DNA of 16,181 nt from Chitinispirillaceae bacterium (GCA_016932075.1 JAFGDP010000153.1:1-16181), one strand, 5' to 3'; counted from the stretch's first letter, positions 8,184 to 15,987 are shown. Numbers and translations are program-made. The notes: a model not told the origin generated them from the letters alone.

Positions 8184-8225
8184 CTATCAAAGACATCGCA
8201 TTCAAACGGAGAATTGGAAATAATA

Positions 8226-9376
8226 CTACCTGCTCATTTGAACTCTTTTTATTACACCGGTTTCTATTGTTCCCTTTAACAGCATGTTTGCAGCAGGCTG
8301 GAAAAGAATAATTTCCCTCCCAATCCGCTGGCCCTTCAGGTTATACCAGTAACTATTGTCCGGTTGAAATCTTACGATGCTCTGTATGGCCGCGTTCGTC
8401 TGCTTGATCCCTGTACGAAGTTGTACCTCGCCGGACCGGTCAACTGAAAACACATCGGTTCTCCAGGAAGTGCACCCGCACGGGCAGTCGCCGGAACCGT
8501 TGCGCAGCACAAAAAACCAGTTCGCCGTATCATGGTATGCGCGCAGCGACCAGCCAGGATCTCCTGCAACAGTGGTGAATAGTGGGCCCAGTTTCAGGTC
8601 GCCGATCGGAGGGGTGTATCCCCGCCGGATGTTATTGGCATACACAAACCGTTTGAAGGCATGCACGGCTGCCTGGATCGATAAAGGCGGATCGGTCATC
8701 GTAAGATACGATCCCAAGGTATCTGAAATAAGCCACTGATGCTTCAGGGGGTCGCCCTTGGAGATCTGAATAATACTCACCTCCAGCGTGTCCTTTGGAA
8801 CAGGGTCGACATAGTGCGGCTGAATATCGATATACTCACGGATGATGCCGGTGGTATCGAACCGCAGGAGAGAATCCTCTACCCGAGACGCATTGCCGAA
8901 AACAGCCGTATCCAATGCCGCACACGACAGCATCCGGTATTTCCGGGAACATTCCCATCCATGAAGGTTATCGTATACGCACCATGACGAATCAACAGCG
9001 ACAGTTGCCCTGACTTGCTTGTACGCGACCTCCGCATACCGGAAAAACCAGACGCCGGTAATGAGCGAATCCTCGAACCTGGCAGACAACTCTATCTTGT
9101 GCACTCCCTGCTTGAACCGCGGTGAGACAGGCCAGGTAATGACGCAGCTCGCGCCGGTACTGAATTCCGGTGACATGCCCCGGGGATTTGAGCCACCGCG
9201 CAGCGATACCTCGCCGGGTTGCGGAACCGCGCCGTCAATCAACCAGGTTACCGAATCCTTGTGCACGCACACCGGCCGGTTGCAGGCAAAAGTTGTCTGC
9301 GCTATCTGCTGACCCAGGCGTAAAGGGTCATGAGCAATGGCCGCAGTTTATATTTCAGGCATTTTCCCTGCTTCAT
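8226..9376 (-). CDS. Secreted protein with C-terminal sorting-like module; signal peptide split by a frameshift
   Basis: The intact 3' frame (8226-9272) encodes 348 residues with no start better than GTG and no signal peptide. Upstream, an ATG at 9376 opens MKQGKCLKYKLRPLLMTLYAWVS, a good signal peptide preceded by AAAGGTCGAAGC. This frame stops at a TAG near 9313. In the other frame, QQIAQTTFACNRPVC continues smoothly into the downstream protein. One missing base near 9313-9320 would join them into a 384-codon gene. The body has beta-rich, Trp/Tyr-rich segments (about 9270-9000 suggests an Ig-like domain: SVTWLIDGAVPQPGEVSLRG; then a DTLEV... region) and a Cys cluster CPCGC. The last 40 residues (YNLKGQRIG...GVIKRVQMSR) resemble a Por/T9SS-type C-terminal module. 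The function is unknown. It could be a recent pseudogene, a phase-variable gene or an assembly error. Confidence 0.6.
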
Positions 9377-9377
9377 G

Positions 9378-9402
9378 CTTCGACCTTTCGACACGCTCAG
9401 GG
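9378..9402. repeat. TTCGACACGCTCAGGG-type intergenic repeat motif
   Basis: The stretch contains CTTTCGACACGCTCAGGG (reverse CCCTGAGCGTGTCGAAAG), a motif I recognise as a recurrent intergenic element in many environmental bacterial genomes. Here it overlaps the ribosome-binding region of the frameshifted secreted-protein gene. Only one copy is seen in the window, so repeat status rests on recollection. Confidence 0.35.
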
Positions 9403-9462
9403 ATTCTCATCTGCCAGTGTAAGATTGTCAAGCCTTCCCCTTATGAATATCTTCATGTCTTG

Positions 9463-11022
9463 TTATCTTTCCAACTCTTTGCCGATATATCTTTCGTTCC
9501 CACCTGCCTTTTGATTCAGAAGTTCCTCTTTTCCCGGCATTGGTTTTCCCAGATACCGGAGCATGACCTTTGCGTCTTTGGCCAGGGGGTGATCCGGAAG
9601 AGTGTGTATGAGCCGCTGGTAATTGATTTTTGCCAGGTCTGGCTTGTTCAAATAGCGGTCGTAAATAAATCCAACGGCGAACAGTGCTTTGCTTTGAAGG
9701 TTTTTATCGCGCGTGCGTCTGAGAACGCGGCGATAGTTTTTTATTGCCTCGGGCCGGGAATCGGGCTTTTCCGCCTGTATTGAGGCCAGAACACAAAGGC
9801 TGCGGCAGCCCGCTGAAGTGAAAATATAGTTGGCCGCAATGATGCTGTAGGCGGTATAGGCCTCTGTTTCATTGCCGGCATCGCGCAGGGAATCTGCCCT
9901 CCTTTTCAAGGCAACAGGGTCTTTCCCTTTTTCATCAATCCACTCGTTCTGAACAAAGCGCACGCGCAAGGCGCGGCGCAGGGGAAACATGAGGCTGTCG
10001 TATCTGACCGTTACAGCTTCTTGCGCAAGCCGGGCCATATGGCTATTCCATTTCTGCGAGTCGACTGCGGCTTCCACATGGCCCGCCTCATCATAGTAGG
10101 ACAGAAGTTCAAGGCCAGTATCCACCGGTACCGGTTCTTGTATAATGCGGATCAGACACTCATCCAGAAAACGCTGGGCAACCTCTATTTTCCATGCCCA
10201 TGCAAGCGTTTTCATGACTTCGGGTTTTGCAAGGAATCCCGATCTGGCAGCCCTTTCGCTGAACAGCTTCCATTTGACGAGCGACCTGACAAACGGCCCA
10301 GGATCCTTTTCAAATGGTTTGCGCTCCTGAGGAGCCAGTAAAATGGTCGCTGCCTTTAGATCCTTCTTGGTGACCATTCCACTGCTGCTCAGCAGTGCGT
10401 CGAACGATTGCGGGGGCGTTTCGCCGAATCGTTCCCTGTAAAATTTTTTTAAGAAATAGTCCTCATACCCTTCGGTTAAAAAGCGGTAGAACTCGCCGGA
10501 CAAACGCAGGTCAGGCGCGCCCGAGTCAGGCTGAAAAGTGCTTAAAAACAACTTCCGTGCCGCGCCGAACCAGACCGAATCAAAGGGAAGAACCGGTGCG
10601 GCGGTGTCGCCATTCCTGGTGAACTCCGCCTTATGGCTGTTGTAATAGCGCTTGATCTCCGCATCGGAAAAACCCAGTTTTTTCTGGAGCACCTCAACTG
10701 AATACATGCGCGCGATAAAATATCGCCGCTTCCACCGCCACTGCCTGCTGTAACGGATAAAAAAATAGGCAGGCTTCCATCGCGCCTTGTTATAGAGGGC
10801 TTCGGTTTCAAGAACGCCGGCAACGTGGTCCTGACCAAGCAGCTTGAAATGACCATGGACGCCGGGCATGAACCTGGCCACGGCACTGAATGCTTCGACA
10901 TCGAGCCGGGTGATACGCGAAAGCGAGGTTTTGGCAAACAGCTTCTGTTTTTCATTTATGCTAGTGCAGGTACAGAGCCATACTGCTGCGCTTGCTGCAA
11001 TAACGATCAGTACCTGTTGCAT
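9463..11022 (-). CDS. Envelope protein with SurA-N-like chaperone region and C-terminal TPR-like repeats
   Basis: A 519-residue protein; the ATG at 11022 is preferred over an adjacent GTG, with AAGGA upstream. The N-terminus MQQVLIVIAASAAVWLCTC is a signal or lipoprotein-type leader, although the lipobox is imperfect. Residues about 105-130 (VLQKKLGFSDAEIKRYYNS...HKAEF) match the 'sDaEIkaYYe.hk.eF' linker of SurA/PpiD-like foldases. Residues about 240-290 (FVRSLVKWKLFSERAARSGF, then LAKPEVMKTLAWAWK) match a SurA N-terminal helical domain. No parvulin PPIase domain with its HILL and GLG motifs is visible. Residues about 385-500 form TPR-like helices (AIKNYRRVLRRTRD, ALFAVGFIYDRYLNKPDLAKINYQRLIHTLP), similar to BamD-type repeats. 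A role in folding or assembly of outer-membrane or secreted proteins is inferred. A strong hairpin separates it from the upstream GH43 gene. Confidence 0.68.
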   Translation of the reverse strand: MQQVLIVIAASAAVWLCTCTSINEKQKLFAKTSLSRITRLDVEAFSAVARFMPGVHGHFKLLGQDHVAGVLETEALYNKARWKPAYFFIRYSRQWRWKRRYFIARMYSVEVLQKKLGFSDAEIKRYYNSHKAEFTRNGDTAAPVLPFDSVWFGAARKLFLSTFQPDSGAPDLRLSGEFYRFLTEGYEDYFLKKFYRERFGETPPQSFDALLSSSGMVTKKDLKAATILLAPQERKPFEKDPGPFVRSLVKWKLFSERAARSGFLAKPEVMKTLAWAWKIEVAQRFLDECLIRIIQEPVPVDTGLELLSYYDEAGHVEAAVDSQKWNSHMARLAQEAVTVRYDSLMFPLRRALRVRFVQNEWIDEKGKDPVALKRRADSLRDAGNETEAYTAYSIIAANYIFTSAGCRSLCVLASIQAEKPDSRPEAIKNYRRVLRRTRDKNLQSKALFAVGFIYDRYLNKPDLAKINYQRLIHTLPDHPLAKDAKVMLRYLGKPMPGKEELLNQKAGGNERYIGKELER

Positions 11023-11073
11023 CACCCACCATCCTTCAAAGAATCGTTTTTACATTCCTGTAAAATACTGCAA

Positions 11074-11101
11074 AGGGATGATCCGTTCCCGGATCATCCC
11101 T
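11074..11101 (-). terminator. Perfect 12-bp hairpin with GGAA tetraloop after the GH43-CBM6 gene
   Basis: On the minus strand, AGGGATGATCCG and CGGATCATCCCT pair perfectly over 12 bp around a GGAA loop, which fits the stable GNRA class. It begins 32 bases after the GH43 stop and is followed by TTTG and, further on, TTTTAC. It probably ends or attenuates the porin-GH43 transcript; the short U-run makes it a less than textbook intrinsic terminator. It may equally protect the 3' end of the mRNA. Confidence 0.65.
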
Positions 11102-11132
11102 CTATAAAACCGGTACAGAGGAACGCAACTGT

Positions 11133-12839
11133 CTAATACATGAACGGGATACGCAACTCCCTGCCTGTTGTCGTCACTGACAGCAGATAGTTTCCTGAAG
11201 CGAGCTTTCCGGGCCTGATGGCGATAGTCATGCGGTCCGCATGCGCGCTTTTTGAAAACATGCCGAAAATCTCTTTGCCTGCCAGGGTGAACAGCCGGAC
11301 CTGGGCAACCGCAACGTGTTCCGGATTTGTGATGACAAACGTGTTCCTGTCAGCACGGTTCCAAACAAGACCTGATGCACTCTTTGCATCCCGGGTTGTC
11401 TTTACTTCAGGCTCGGAAACGAACGTGACCCAGTTGACGTCATAGGAATTGGACGCAGAGGCGGTGAAGGTCAGAAAAAGGTTCTGTTTGCCCGTCGTCC
11501 GGTTGTTCAAATTTCCGGTCTGCGTTGCCCAGGTGGTCTTGCTTCCGGTGGATGTGATGGTTATGGTGCCGAGCGGTGTTGTGGTCGCTGATCCAACGCG
11601 CACGGTAATGGTGCCGGTGCCGGTGCCGGCCACCCTGACCTTCATGGCCGTGGGCCCAGTATGTCCGCTTGGCGGGGTAAAGTCAACGCTGTCGTACCGG
11701 ACCGTGGCGTTATTGGCGATGTTGGTGATATACCAGCTCGAACGTGCTTCTGTGGTATTGGCATTGTAAGACCACGCAGCCGATGAAGCGTTGTTGAGAA
11801 CACCGCGGTCAACCTGAATCGAATCGCTGTACGCATCAGGAACACCGATACCCCGGTTGGTCTTTGAGATGCGTGATGTGTTGAAGGTACCGTCTGCATT
11901 ATACGTCAGGTATTCGATGCCCGAGCATCGTTCTGACCCGAATATCTGCCCGCCGAATGTGACATTATGGAAAAAAATGTATGACTGGCCCTTGAACTCG
12001 CAGGCGCCGGCGTGAATGGTAAATTCCGACGGCGTGTTGTTTTGGGAAAAAATCTGGCCGCGGTAGGTCCATGGTCCCATCCGGTTCGTTGCAGTGGAAT
12101 AGGCGATGATCTCGTTGCCGCTGCCCGGCACCTGAGCAAACACGAGATAATACATGTTGTTTCGTTTCCATATCCATGAGCCTTCGCGATAGCCGGAGGG
12201 CGCACTACCCGGATTCTGAATGCAGTTGTTGATATTGCCGGTGATTCTGGTCGCGCTGTCGTTCATCTGGACAAAACCGAGATTCGATCCATCTTGATGC
12301 CGGTAGGACATCCAGACCGTAGAATCTGTCGGATCGATAAAAATAAATGGATCAATTACATTGCGGACCGAACCGGGCAAAGGATCGGCAGGGGTATATG
12401 GTCCCACCGGATTATCGCACGTCGCGACGAAATTATAGAAATACCCGTCGGTGTGCGTTGCCGGCACGGTCAAACGATACTTCCCCTTGAGAAAGACCAC
12501 GTGTGGCGCCCACAATTTATGGACACTATGGTTTGCCCACGGCACCCGGTCCTCGTACAGGGAGACGCCTTCCCATTTCCAATGGTACATATCGGTGGTG
12601 GAGTAACAATTGATCGTGTCTATCGGATACGTGCCTGATCCGCCCACGATGTCCTGGGTGCAGTAGAAATACACCTTGGTGGTATCGTGATAGGTAAAAA
12701 CGGTGGGCGCCGGGTCGGAGGTAGGGTGCGGCACAGGAACCGACGAGCCGTTGATAAAGCAGTTGTCGGCATGAAGCGCCGCGGTAAAAACCCCGATCGT
12801 CAGTAAGGCCGCAAGTGGATAAATGATCCTTTTTTTCAT
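11133..12839 (-). CDS. Secreted GH43 glycosidase with CBM6-like and C-terminal sorting-like modules
   Basis: A 568-residue enzyme. Signal peptide MKKRIIYPLAALLTIGVFTA ends near residue 24. A five-blade GH43 propeller (about 35-330) shows the three catalytic acids: Asp42 in SDPAP (base), Asp163 in VIDPFIF (pKa modulator) and Glu219 in YREGSW (acid). Blade motifs KLWAPHVV and GKYRLTVPA are typical. A CBM6-like beta-sandwich follows (about 340-475: WSYN, VRYDSVDF, MKVRVAGTGTGTITVRVG, NLFLTFT, YDVNWVTF). The last 80 residues (VRLFTLAGKEIFGMF...LASGNYLLSV) look like a Por/T9SS-type sorting module. GH43 enzymes act on arabinan, arabinoxylan or xylan side chains; the exact substrate is not readable. 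Start 12839 has GGAG 6 bases upstream; an in-frame ATG at 12884 has an even stronger AAGGAG at 8 bases and would add 15 residues. It lies directly after the porin-like gene, in one operon. Confidence 0.88.
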   Translation of the reverse strand: MKKRIIYPLAALLTIGVFTAALHADNCFINGSSVPVPHPTSDPAPTVFTYHDTTKVYFYCTQDIVGGSGTYPIDTINCYSTTDMYHWKWEGVSLYEDRVPWANHSVHKLWAPHVVFLKGKYRLTVPATHTDGYFYNFVATCDNPVGPYTPADPLPGSVRNVIDPFIFIDPTDSTVWMSYRHQDGSNLGFVQMNDSATRITGNINNCIQNPGSAPSGYREGSWIWKRNNMYYLVFAQVPGSGNEIIAYSTATNRMGPWTYRGQIFSQNNTPSEFTIHAGACEFKGQSYIFFHNVTFGGQIFGSERCSGIEYLTYNADGTFNTSRISKTNRGIGVPDAYSDSIQVDRGVLNNASSAAWSYNANTTEARSSWYITNIANNATVRYDSVDFTPPSGHTGPTAMKVRVAGTGTGTITVRVGSATTTPLGTITITSTGSKTTWATQTGNLNNRTTGKQNLFLTFTASASNSYDVNWVTFVSEPEVKTTRDAKSASGLVWNRADRNTFVITNPEHVAVAQVRLFTLAGKEIFGMFSKSAHADRMTIAIRPGKLASGNYLLSVTTTGRELRIPFMY

Positions 12840-12916
12840 GGATGACTCCGACTTTCTTTGCGAGTACGTTTTGTACCAATACATGACACACGCTCCTTTA
12901 TAAATAGCAATAATAT

Positions 12917-14380
12917 CTAAAATGCATATCCGAACTTAAGCATCCAGTACCACTGTTTGTCTTTTATCATCGCTTCTTCCTGATCAATAGATTGCACAAG
13001 TGTTGTCTGGACCCGGCTGTGATCCCTGGCAAACTGTGATGTGATGCTGAAATGACCGAAAAGAATTTTTTTCAGGTAGAGCGACCATTTCCATTGGGCT
13101 GCGCCGCCGTAGTAAAACTCTTTATAGTACGTACCGTCGCCGGTGCTCTCAACTGAGCCATGCGGGTACCCGCCGTTCAGTTGTGGATCATAGGGAACGG
13201 GTAGCCGCATCATGCCCAATCCCTGGGTTACGACAGGAACGCGATTGACGTATTTTTTGCCATAATATTCCACCTCGAGCGCCATAATATCCAATAAACG
13301 GAACGCGGGAAGATTTACACCCATCATGATGGGCATCTTCTCCATGAACTTATCATAACCGAACTCATTGACCGGTCTGTTATTCCAGTTCGGATCAGGA
13401 TTCGGATTCGCAGGATACGGCTTAACTCCGAGAATGATCGCTTCAGAATACAGCTTCAGGTCGTTGGGACCAAACATATCAAGTCCTAGCAGCGGTTTGG
13501 GATCGAATGAAAACCGCGCCATGAGCTTGACGCCAGCAAAGGTGTAGAAAAGCGTATCGAGATGCTGCGGATCGTCGTCGTCAAAGTAATAATTCGGCGC
13601 GTATGGACTCTCTCCTTCCACCGCGACGTAGGAAAGGTAATACTTAGGTTGCGTATAATCATTGTTCACCGGAAAGCAGTGATGCAATTGAGCGCCGGTG
13701 CCGATTTTCAAAATCCCCTTTCCAAGCGTGACATCGAAAAGCCAGGTGAGGGAAAAGTCATTCTGTGGGTACAGATAGAGTTCCGATGTCAAAAAGAAAT
13801 CATTATGTATGACTCCCATTACATCGCTGCTGATACGGATACCGGCAAGCGGCGCATTGGCAAAATCAAAACCGTCGGTATAAATATAACCGGGATAACA
13901 ACCGGTTCTGAACATATACTCGCCCAGGTTTCTGGCGTCCCGGTTATACTTAAACGGGAAATATCCTATATGAATATCAATCAGAGAATCCTCGGGATCA
14001 GGACTGCATTTAACGATCATACTTGCCTGGTCTATCCAAAGCGATATCGCCGCTGTCTTTCCGACACGGGCAGCATCGATCAGCATGCTGTCGGGAAACG
14101 CATTGTACGAAAGCCATCCTGCAATTCCCGCCGCACCTTTTACGCGGGGGTGGAACTGGCTCCGTATTCCAATATTCACAAGGTTATTCTGCAGCCACTG
14201 ATTCGTCAATTCATGACCTTTTGTCCCGTACTTGTAATTCACGAACTGGCCCGATTGCATCGCCGCCTGGCCGTAAAACTCAAGGTTGTTCTGCTCGTCC
14301 TGCGCAAAACAGAGGGTCGCGCCTGCGATCAGCGCGATCATGGCCGCAAACCGTGAAAGTAATAGTCTTGTCCGCATCAT
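12917..14380 (-). CDS. Outer-membrane beta-barrel (porin-like) protein
   Basis: A 487-residue protein. The ATG at 14380 is preferred to that at 14398 because GGAGAGGG lies just before it and the result is a compact signal peptide, MMRTRLLLSRFAAMIALIAG, cleaved near CFAQ. The mature chain starts NNLEFYGQAAMQSGQ, a typical first porin strand. It continues with alternating polar/aromatic strands (IGIRSQFHPRVKGAAGIAGWL, FFLTSELYLYP, SLTWLFDVTLGKGILKIGTG, VKLMARFSFDP, MALEVEYYGKKY, WSLYLKKILFGHFSITSQFA) and ends WYWMLKFGYAF, with the terminal Phe required for BAM recognition. No TonB box or plug domain is present, so it is not a SusC homologue. It is the first gene of an operon with a GH43 enzyme, which suggests uptake of the released oligosaccharides or a surface anchor function. 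It is controlled by a promoter shared in design with the endo-arabinanase gene. Confidence 0.8.
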   Translation of the reverse strand: MMRTRLLLSRFAAMIALIAGATLCFAQDEQNNLEFYGQAAMQSGQFVNYKYGTKGHELTNQWLQNNLVNIGIRSQFHPRVKGAAGIAGWLSYNAFPDSMLIDAARVGKTAAISLWIDQASMIVKCSPDPEDSLIDIHIGYFPFKYNRDARNLGEYMFRTGCYPGYIYTDGFDFANAPLAGIRISSDVMGVIHNDFFLTSELYLYPQNDFSLTWLFDVTLGKGILKIGTGAQLHHCFPVNNDYTQPKYYLSYVAVEGESPYAPNYYFDDDDPQHLDTLFYTFAGVKLMARFSFDPKPLLGLDMFGPNDLKLYSEAIILGVKPYPANPNPDPNWNNRPVNEFGYDKFMEKMPIMMGVNLPAFRLLDIMALEVEYYGKKYVNRVPVVTQGLGMMRLPVPYDPQLNGGYPHGSVESTGDGTYYKEFYYGGAAQWKWSLYLKKILFGHFSITSQFARDHSRVQTTLVQSIDQEEAMIKDKQWYWMLKFGYAF

Positions 14381-14425
14381 ACGTCCCTCTCCATTCATGA
14401 AGGTTACAGCTTGTCACATCGTATG

Positions 14426-14454
14426 AATATAAGAATAATCCGCTCTTGGCGTAA
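14426..14454 (-). promoter_or_regulatory. Putative promoter of the porin-GH43 operon
   Basis: On the minus strand CTTATATT (plus 14426-14433) contains a TATATT -10-like box. The -35 position 17 bp upstream is TTACGC, a poor match. The box is 46 bp from the start codon at 14380, exactly as upstream of the endo-arabinanase gene. A weak -35 fits an activator-dependent promoter. Confidence 0.5.
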
Positions 14455-14472
14455 GGACAGAGAAAATTATTC

Positions 14473-14489
14473 GTATACAAATTGTGTAC
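14473..14489 (-). promoter_or_regulatory. Shared operator GTATAC-N5-GTGTAC, copy 1
   Basis: A 17-bp near-palindrome: GTATAC, five bases (AAATT), GTGTAC. An identical-core copy with a different spacer sequence lies upstream of the endo-arabinanase gene at nearly the same distance from the -10 box (40 versus 39 bp). Centred near -62 from the inferred transcription start, it would suit an activator. The rest of the 278-bp gap between 14380 and 14659 contains a 6-bp hairpin, CTGCCG/CGGCAG (14491-14508), and nothing else convincing. Confidence 0.6.
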
Positions 14490-14658
14490 TCTGCCGTGCC
14501 GGCGGCAGCGGCCACCGCAGTAAAATAACTGCCCACCGCCATGGAGGCAAAGGCGGGGAATGAGCGCTGTGTATGTACGAACCCCTTGCCCCGGATTGAC
14601 GGGATGTTCCGGCGCAAGCGATACGTGCGCCTGTTCCGTCTGACCTCACCCACGCCGG

Positions 14659-15879
14659 TTATTTTTGGCTGTCCACGATATAGACCGCTGCCCCGCGTCC
14701 GGAGATTGCGTTTGCTCCCTGCAGCAACGATCGGCTGACCCGCTTCCCTGAGATGGTGTACACCGAAGCCTGCGCAGGAATCCTCGTCATTGCGCCTGCG
14801 GCGGCGAAATAGCGCCGGCAATCCGGCGCACGCGTGCCCGAGCCCGATGGCGCCGCGATTGGTACGCGGCGGACGTCCACCGCGGGAGGACCGGTCCTTG
14901 TGCCGGTAAAGGAGGGCCAGCCGTCGTCCCAAAAGAGCGGCCTGATCTGCAATATTGAAGCGCCGTTACGGGTCGCGTCATAGTAATGGTTGACGCAGAA
15001 GACCGTGTCATGCTCGATGAATATGCCGTTATGGCCCGGGCCAATACGGACCGCATCGCCGGTATCGAGTACTTCCCCGCCGCTCGAGGTCATCAGCGTG
15101 CCGTCTTTGCTTTGATACGGGCCGGTCACCTGCGTTGCGCGGCCGGCAACGATTTTATACGTGCTGTTGACCCCCTGGCAGCAGCGGTCCCAGGAAACGA
15201 AAAGATAGTAGTATCCCCACTTGACGATAAACGGGGCTTCGATGCCGCCGCGCGAACGGGAGGCAATGGCAAGCAGCTCCGGCGGGTCGGTAGCGGGCTT
15301 GCCGGTGGCAGGATCGAGCTCAACGAGCTTGATACCTGACCAGAACGACCCGAAGGTGAGCCACACCCTGCCGTCAACGTCCTGGAAAACATTGGGATCG
15401 ATGCAATTGTAGTTGCTGCTGCTGGTTGATTTGACCACCACGCCCTGGTCGGTCCAGGTCGGGCTGGAAAGCGTGGGCGACGTGGCAAGGCCGATGGCCG
15501 AAGTGTTTTTCCCGAACGTGGATACTGAATAGTACAGCCAGTATTTGTTGTCGCGGAAACTGATATCGGGCGCCCAGAAATCAGTTCCGCTGTTGTCCGG
15601 CACCTCGGTCCGCACCCAGGACGGGGCGGTGAGACCCGAGCTTACGCCTCTCCAGTTGATCCGGTCGGTCGATGATTTGGAGCCGACGAGCCTTCCGGTC
15701 GAGTAGATGCGATAGGTGGCACCCTCCTTTATCATGACCGGATCATGCACGCCGAGATCGCCGCGCAGGGGATTGACATACGGATCGCTGCCAAAAAGCA
15801 GGGCGCCCGCACCCCCTATGAGCATACCTGCCGCACCTATAACAAAAACGTTGCGGATCGTTCCCCCGGCTCGCTTCAT
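14659..15879 (-). CDS. Secreted GH43 endo-1,5-alpha-L-arabinanase with C-terminal sorting-like module
   Basis: A 406-residue enzyme of the GH43 endo-arabinanase type, which cleaves internal alpha-1,5 bonds of arabinan. The N-terminus is basic and then hydrophobic (RNVFVIGAAGMLIGGAGALLFG), a signal peptide. The catalytic residues are Asp46 in GVHDPVMIK (base), Asp161 in NCIDPNVF (modulator) and Glu214 in GGIEAPFIV (acid). Further family marks are FWAPDISFRDNKYWLYYSVSTFG, the SFWSGIKL strand, SWDRCCQGVNSTYKIVAGR and GPGHNGIF, whose His normally binds the central calcium in arabinanases. The last 60 residues end VYTISGKRVSRSLL...GAAVYIVDSQK, a Por/T9SS-like tail shared in style with neighbours. 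A clear GGGGAGG lies 4 bases before the ATG. It has its own promoter and operator, matching those of the porin-GH43 operon downstream. Confidence 0.9.
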   Translation of the reverse strand: MKRAGGTIRNVFVIGAAGMLIGGAGALLFGSDPYVNPLRGDLGVHDPVMIKEGATYRIYSTGRLVGSKSSTDRINWRGVSSGLTAPSWVRTEVPDNSGTDFWAPDISFRDNKYWLYYSVSTFGKNTSAIGLATSPTLSSPTWTDQGVVVKSTSSSNYNCIDPNVFQDVDGRVWLTFGSFWSGIKLVELDPATGKPATDPPELLAIASRSRGGIEAPFIVKWGYYYLFVSWDRCCQGVNSTYKIVAGRATQVTGPYQSKDGTLMTSSGGEVLDTGDAVRIGPGHNGIFIEHDTVFCVNHYYDATRNGASILQIRPLFWDDGWPSFTGTRTGPPAVDVRRVPIAAPSGSGTRAPDCRRYFAAAGAMTRIPAQASVYTISGKRVSRSLLQGANAISGRGAAVYIVDSQK

Positions 15880-15924
15880 ACAACCTCCCCATTACCGTCC
15901 CGGCAATTACCGGGCGTCATGATT

Positions 15925-15953
15925 AATATAAGCATAAGCGGGGCAAATTGAAC
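15925..15953 (-). promoter_or_regulatory. Putative promoter of the endo-arabinanase gene
   Basis: On the minus strand CTTATATT (plus 15925-15932) provides a TATATT -10-like box. The -35 region 17 bp upstream is GTTCAA, a poor match. The box is 46 bp from the ATG at 15879, the same as for the porin-like gene. The leader contains a small CCCGG/CCGGG hairpin (plus 15899-15914). Confidence 0.5.
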
Positions 15954-15970
15954 ATCCGGGAAAAAAATAT

Positions 15971-15987
15971 GTATACATGACGTGTAC
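15971..15987 (-). promoter_or_regulatory. Shared operator GTATAC-N5-GTGTAC, copy 2
   Basis: A 17-bp site with the same two 6-bp half-sites as copy 1 and a different 5-bp spacer (ATGAC). It overlaps a perfect 10-bp palindrome, ATGTATACAT, at 15969-15978. Its centre is about 61 bp upstream of the inferred transcription start, the classic class I activator distance. The site lies in the 161-bp gap between the arabinanase gene and the next upstream gene's stop. Confidence 0.6.

Noticed and set aside
12863..12880. GAGTAC-N5-GTACCA near the GH43-CBM6 start as a third operator
   Set aside because: The half-sites do not match GTATAC/GTGTAC and there is no -10 box at the conserved distance. The gene is already served by the porin promoter.
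13562..14356. Plus-strand 264-residue frame opposite the porin-like gene
   Set aside because: It is antisense to a complete outer-membrane protein gene with signal peptide and terminal Phe. It has no ribosome site and no family resemblance.
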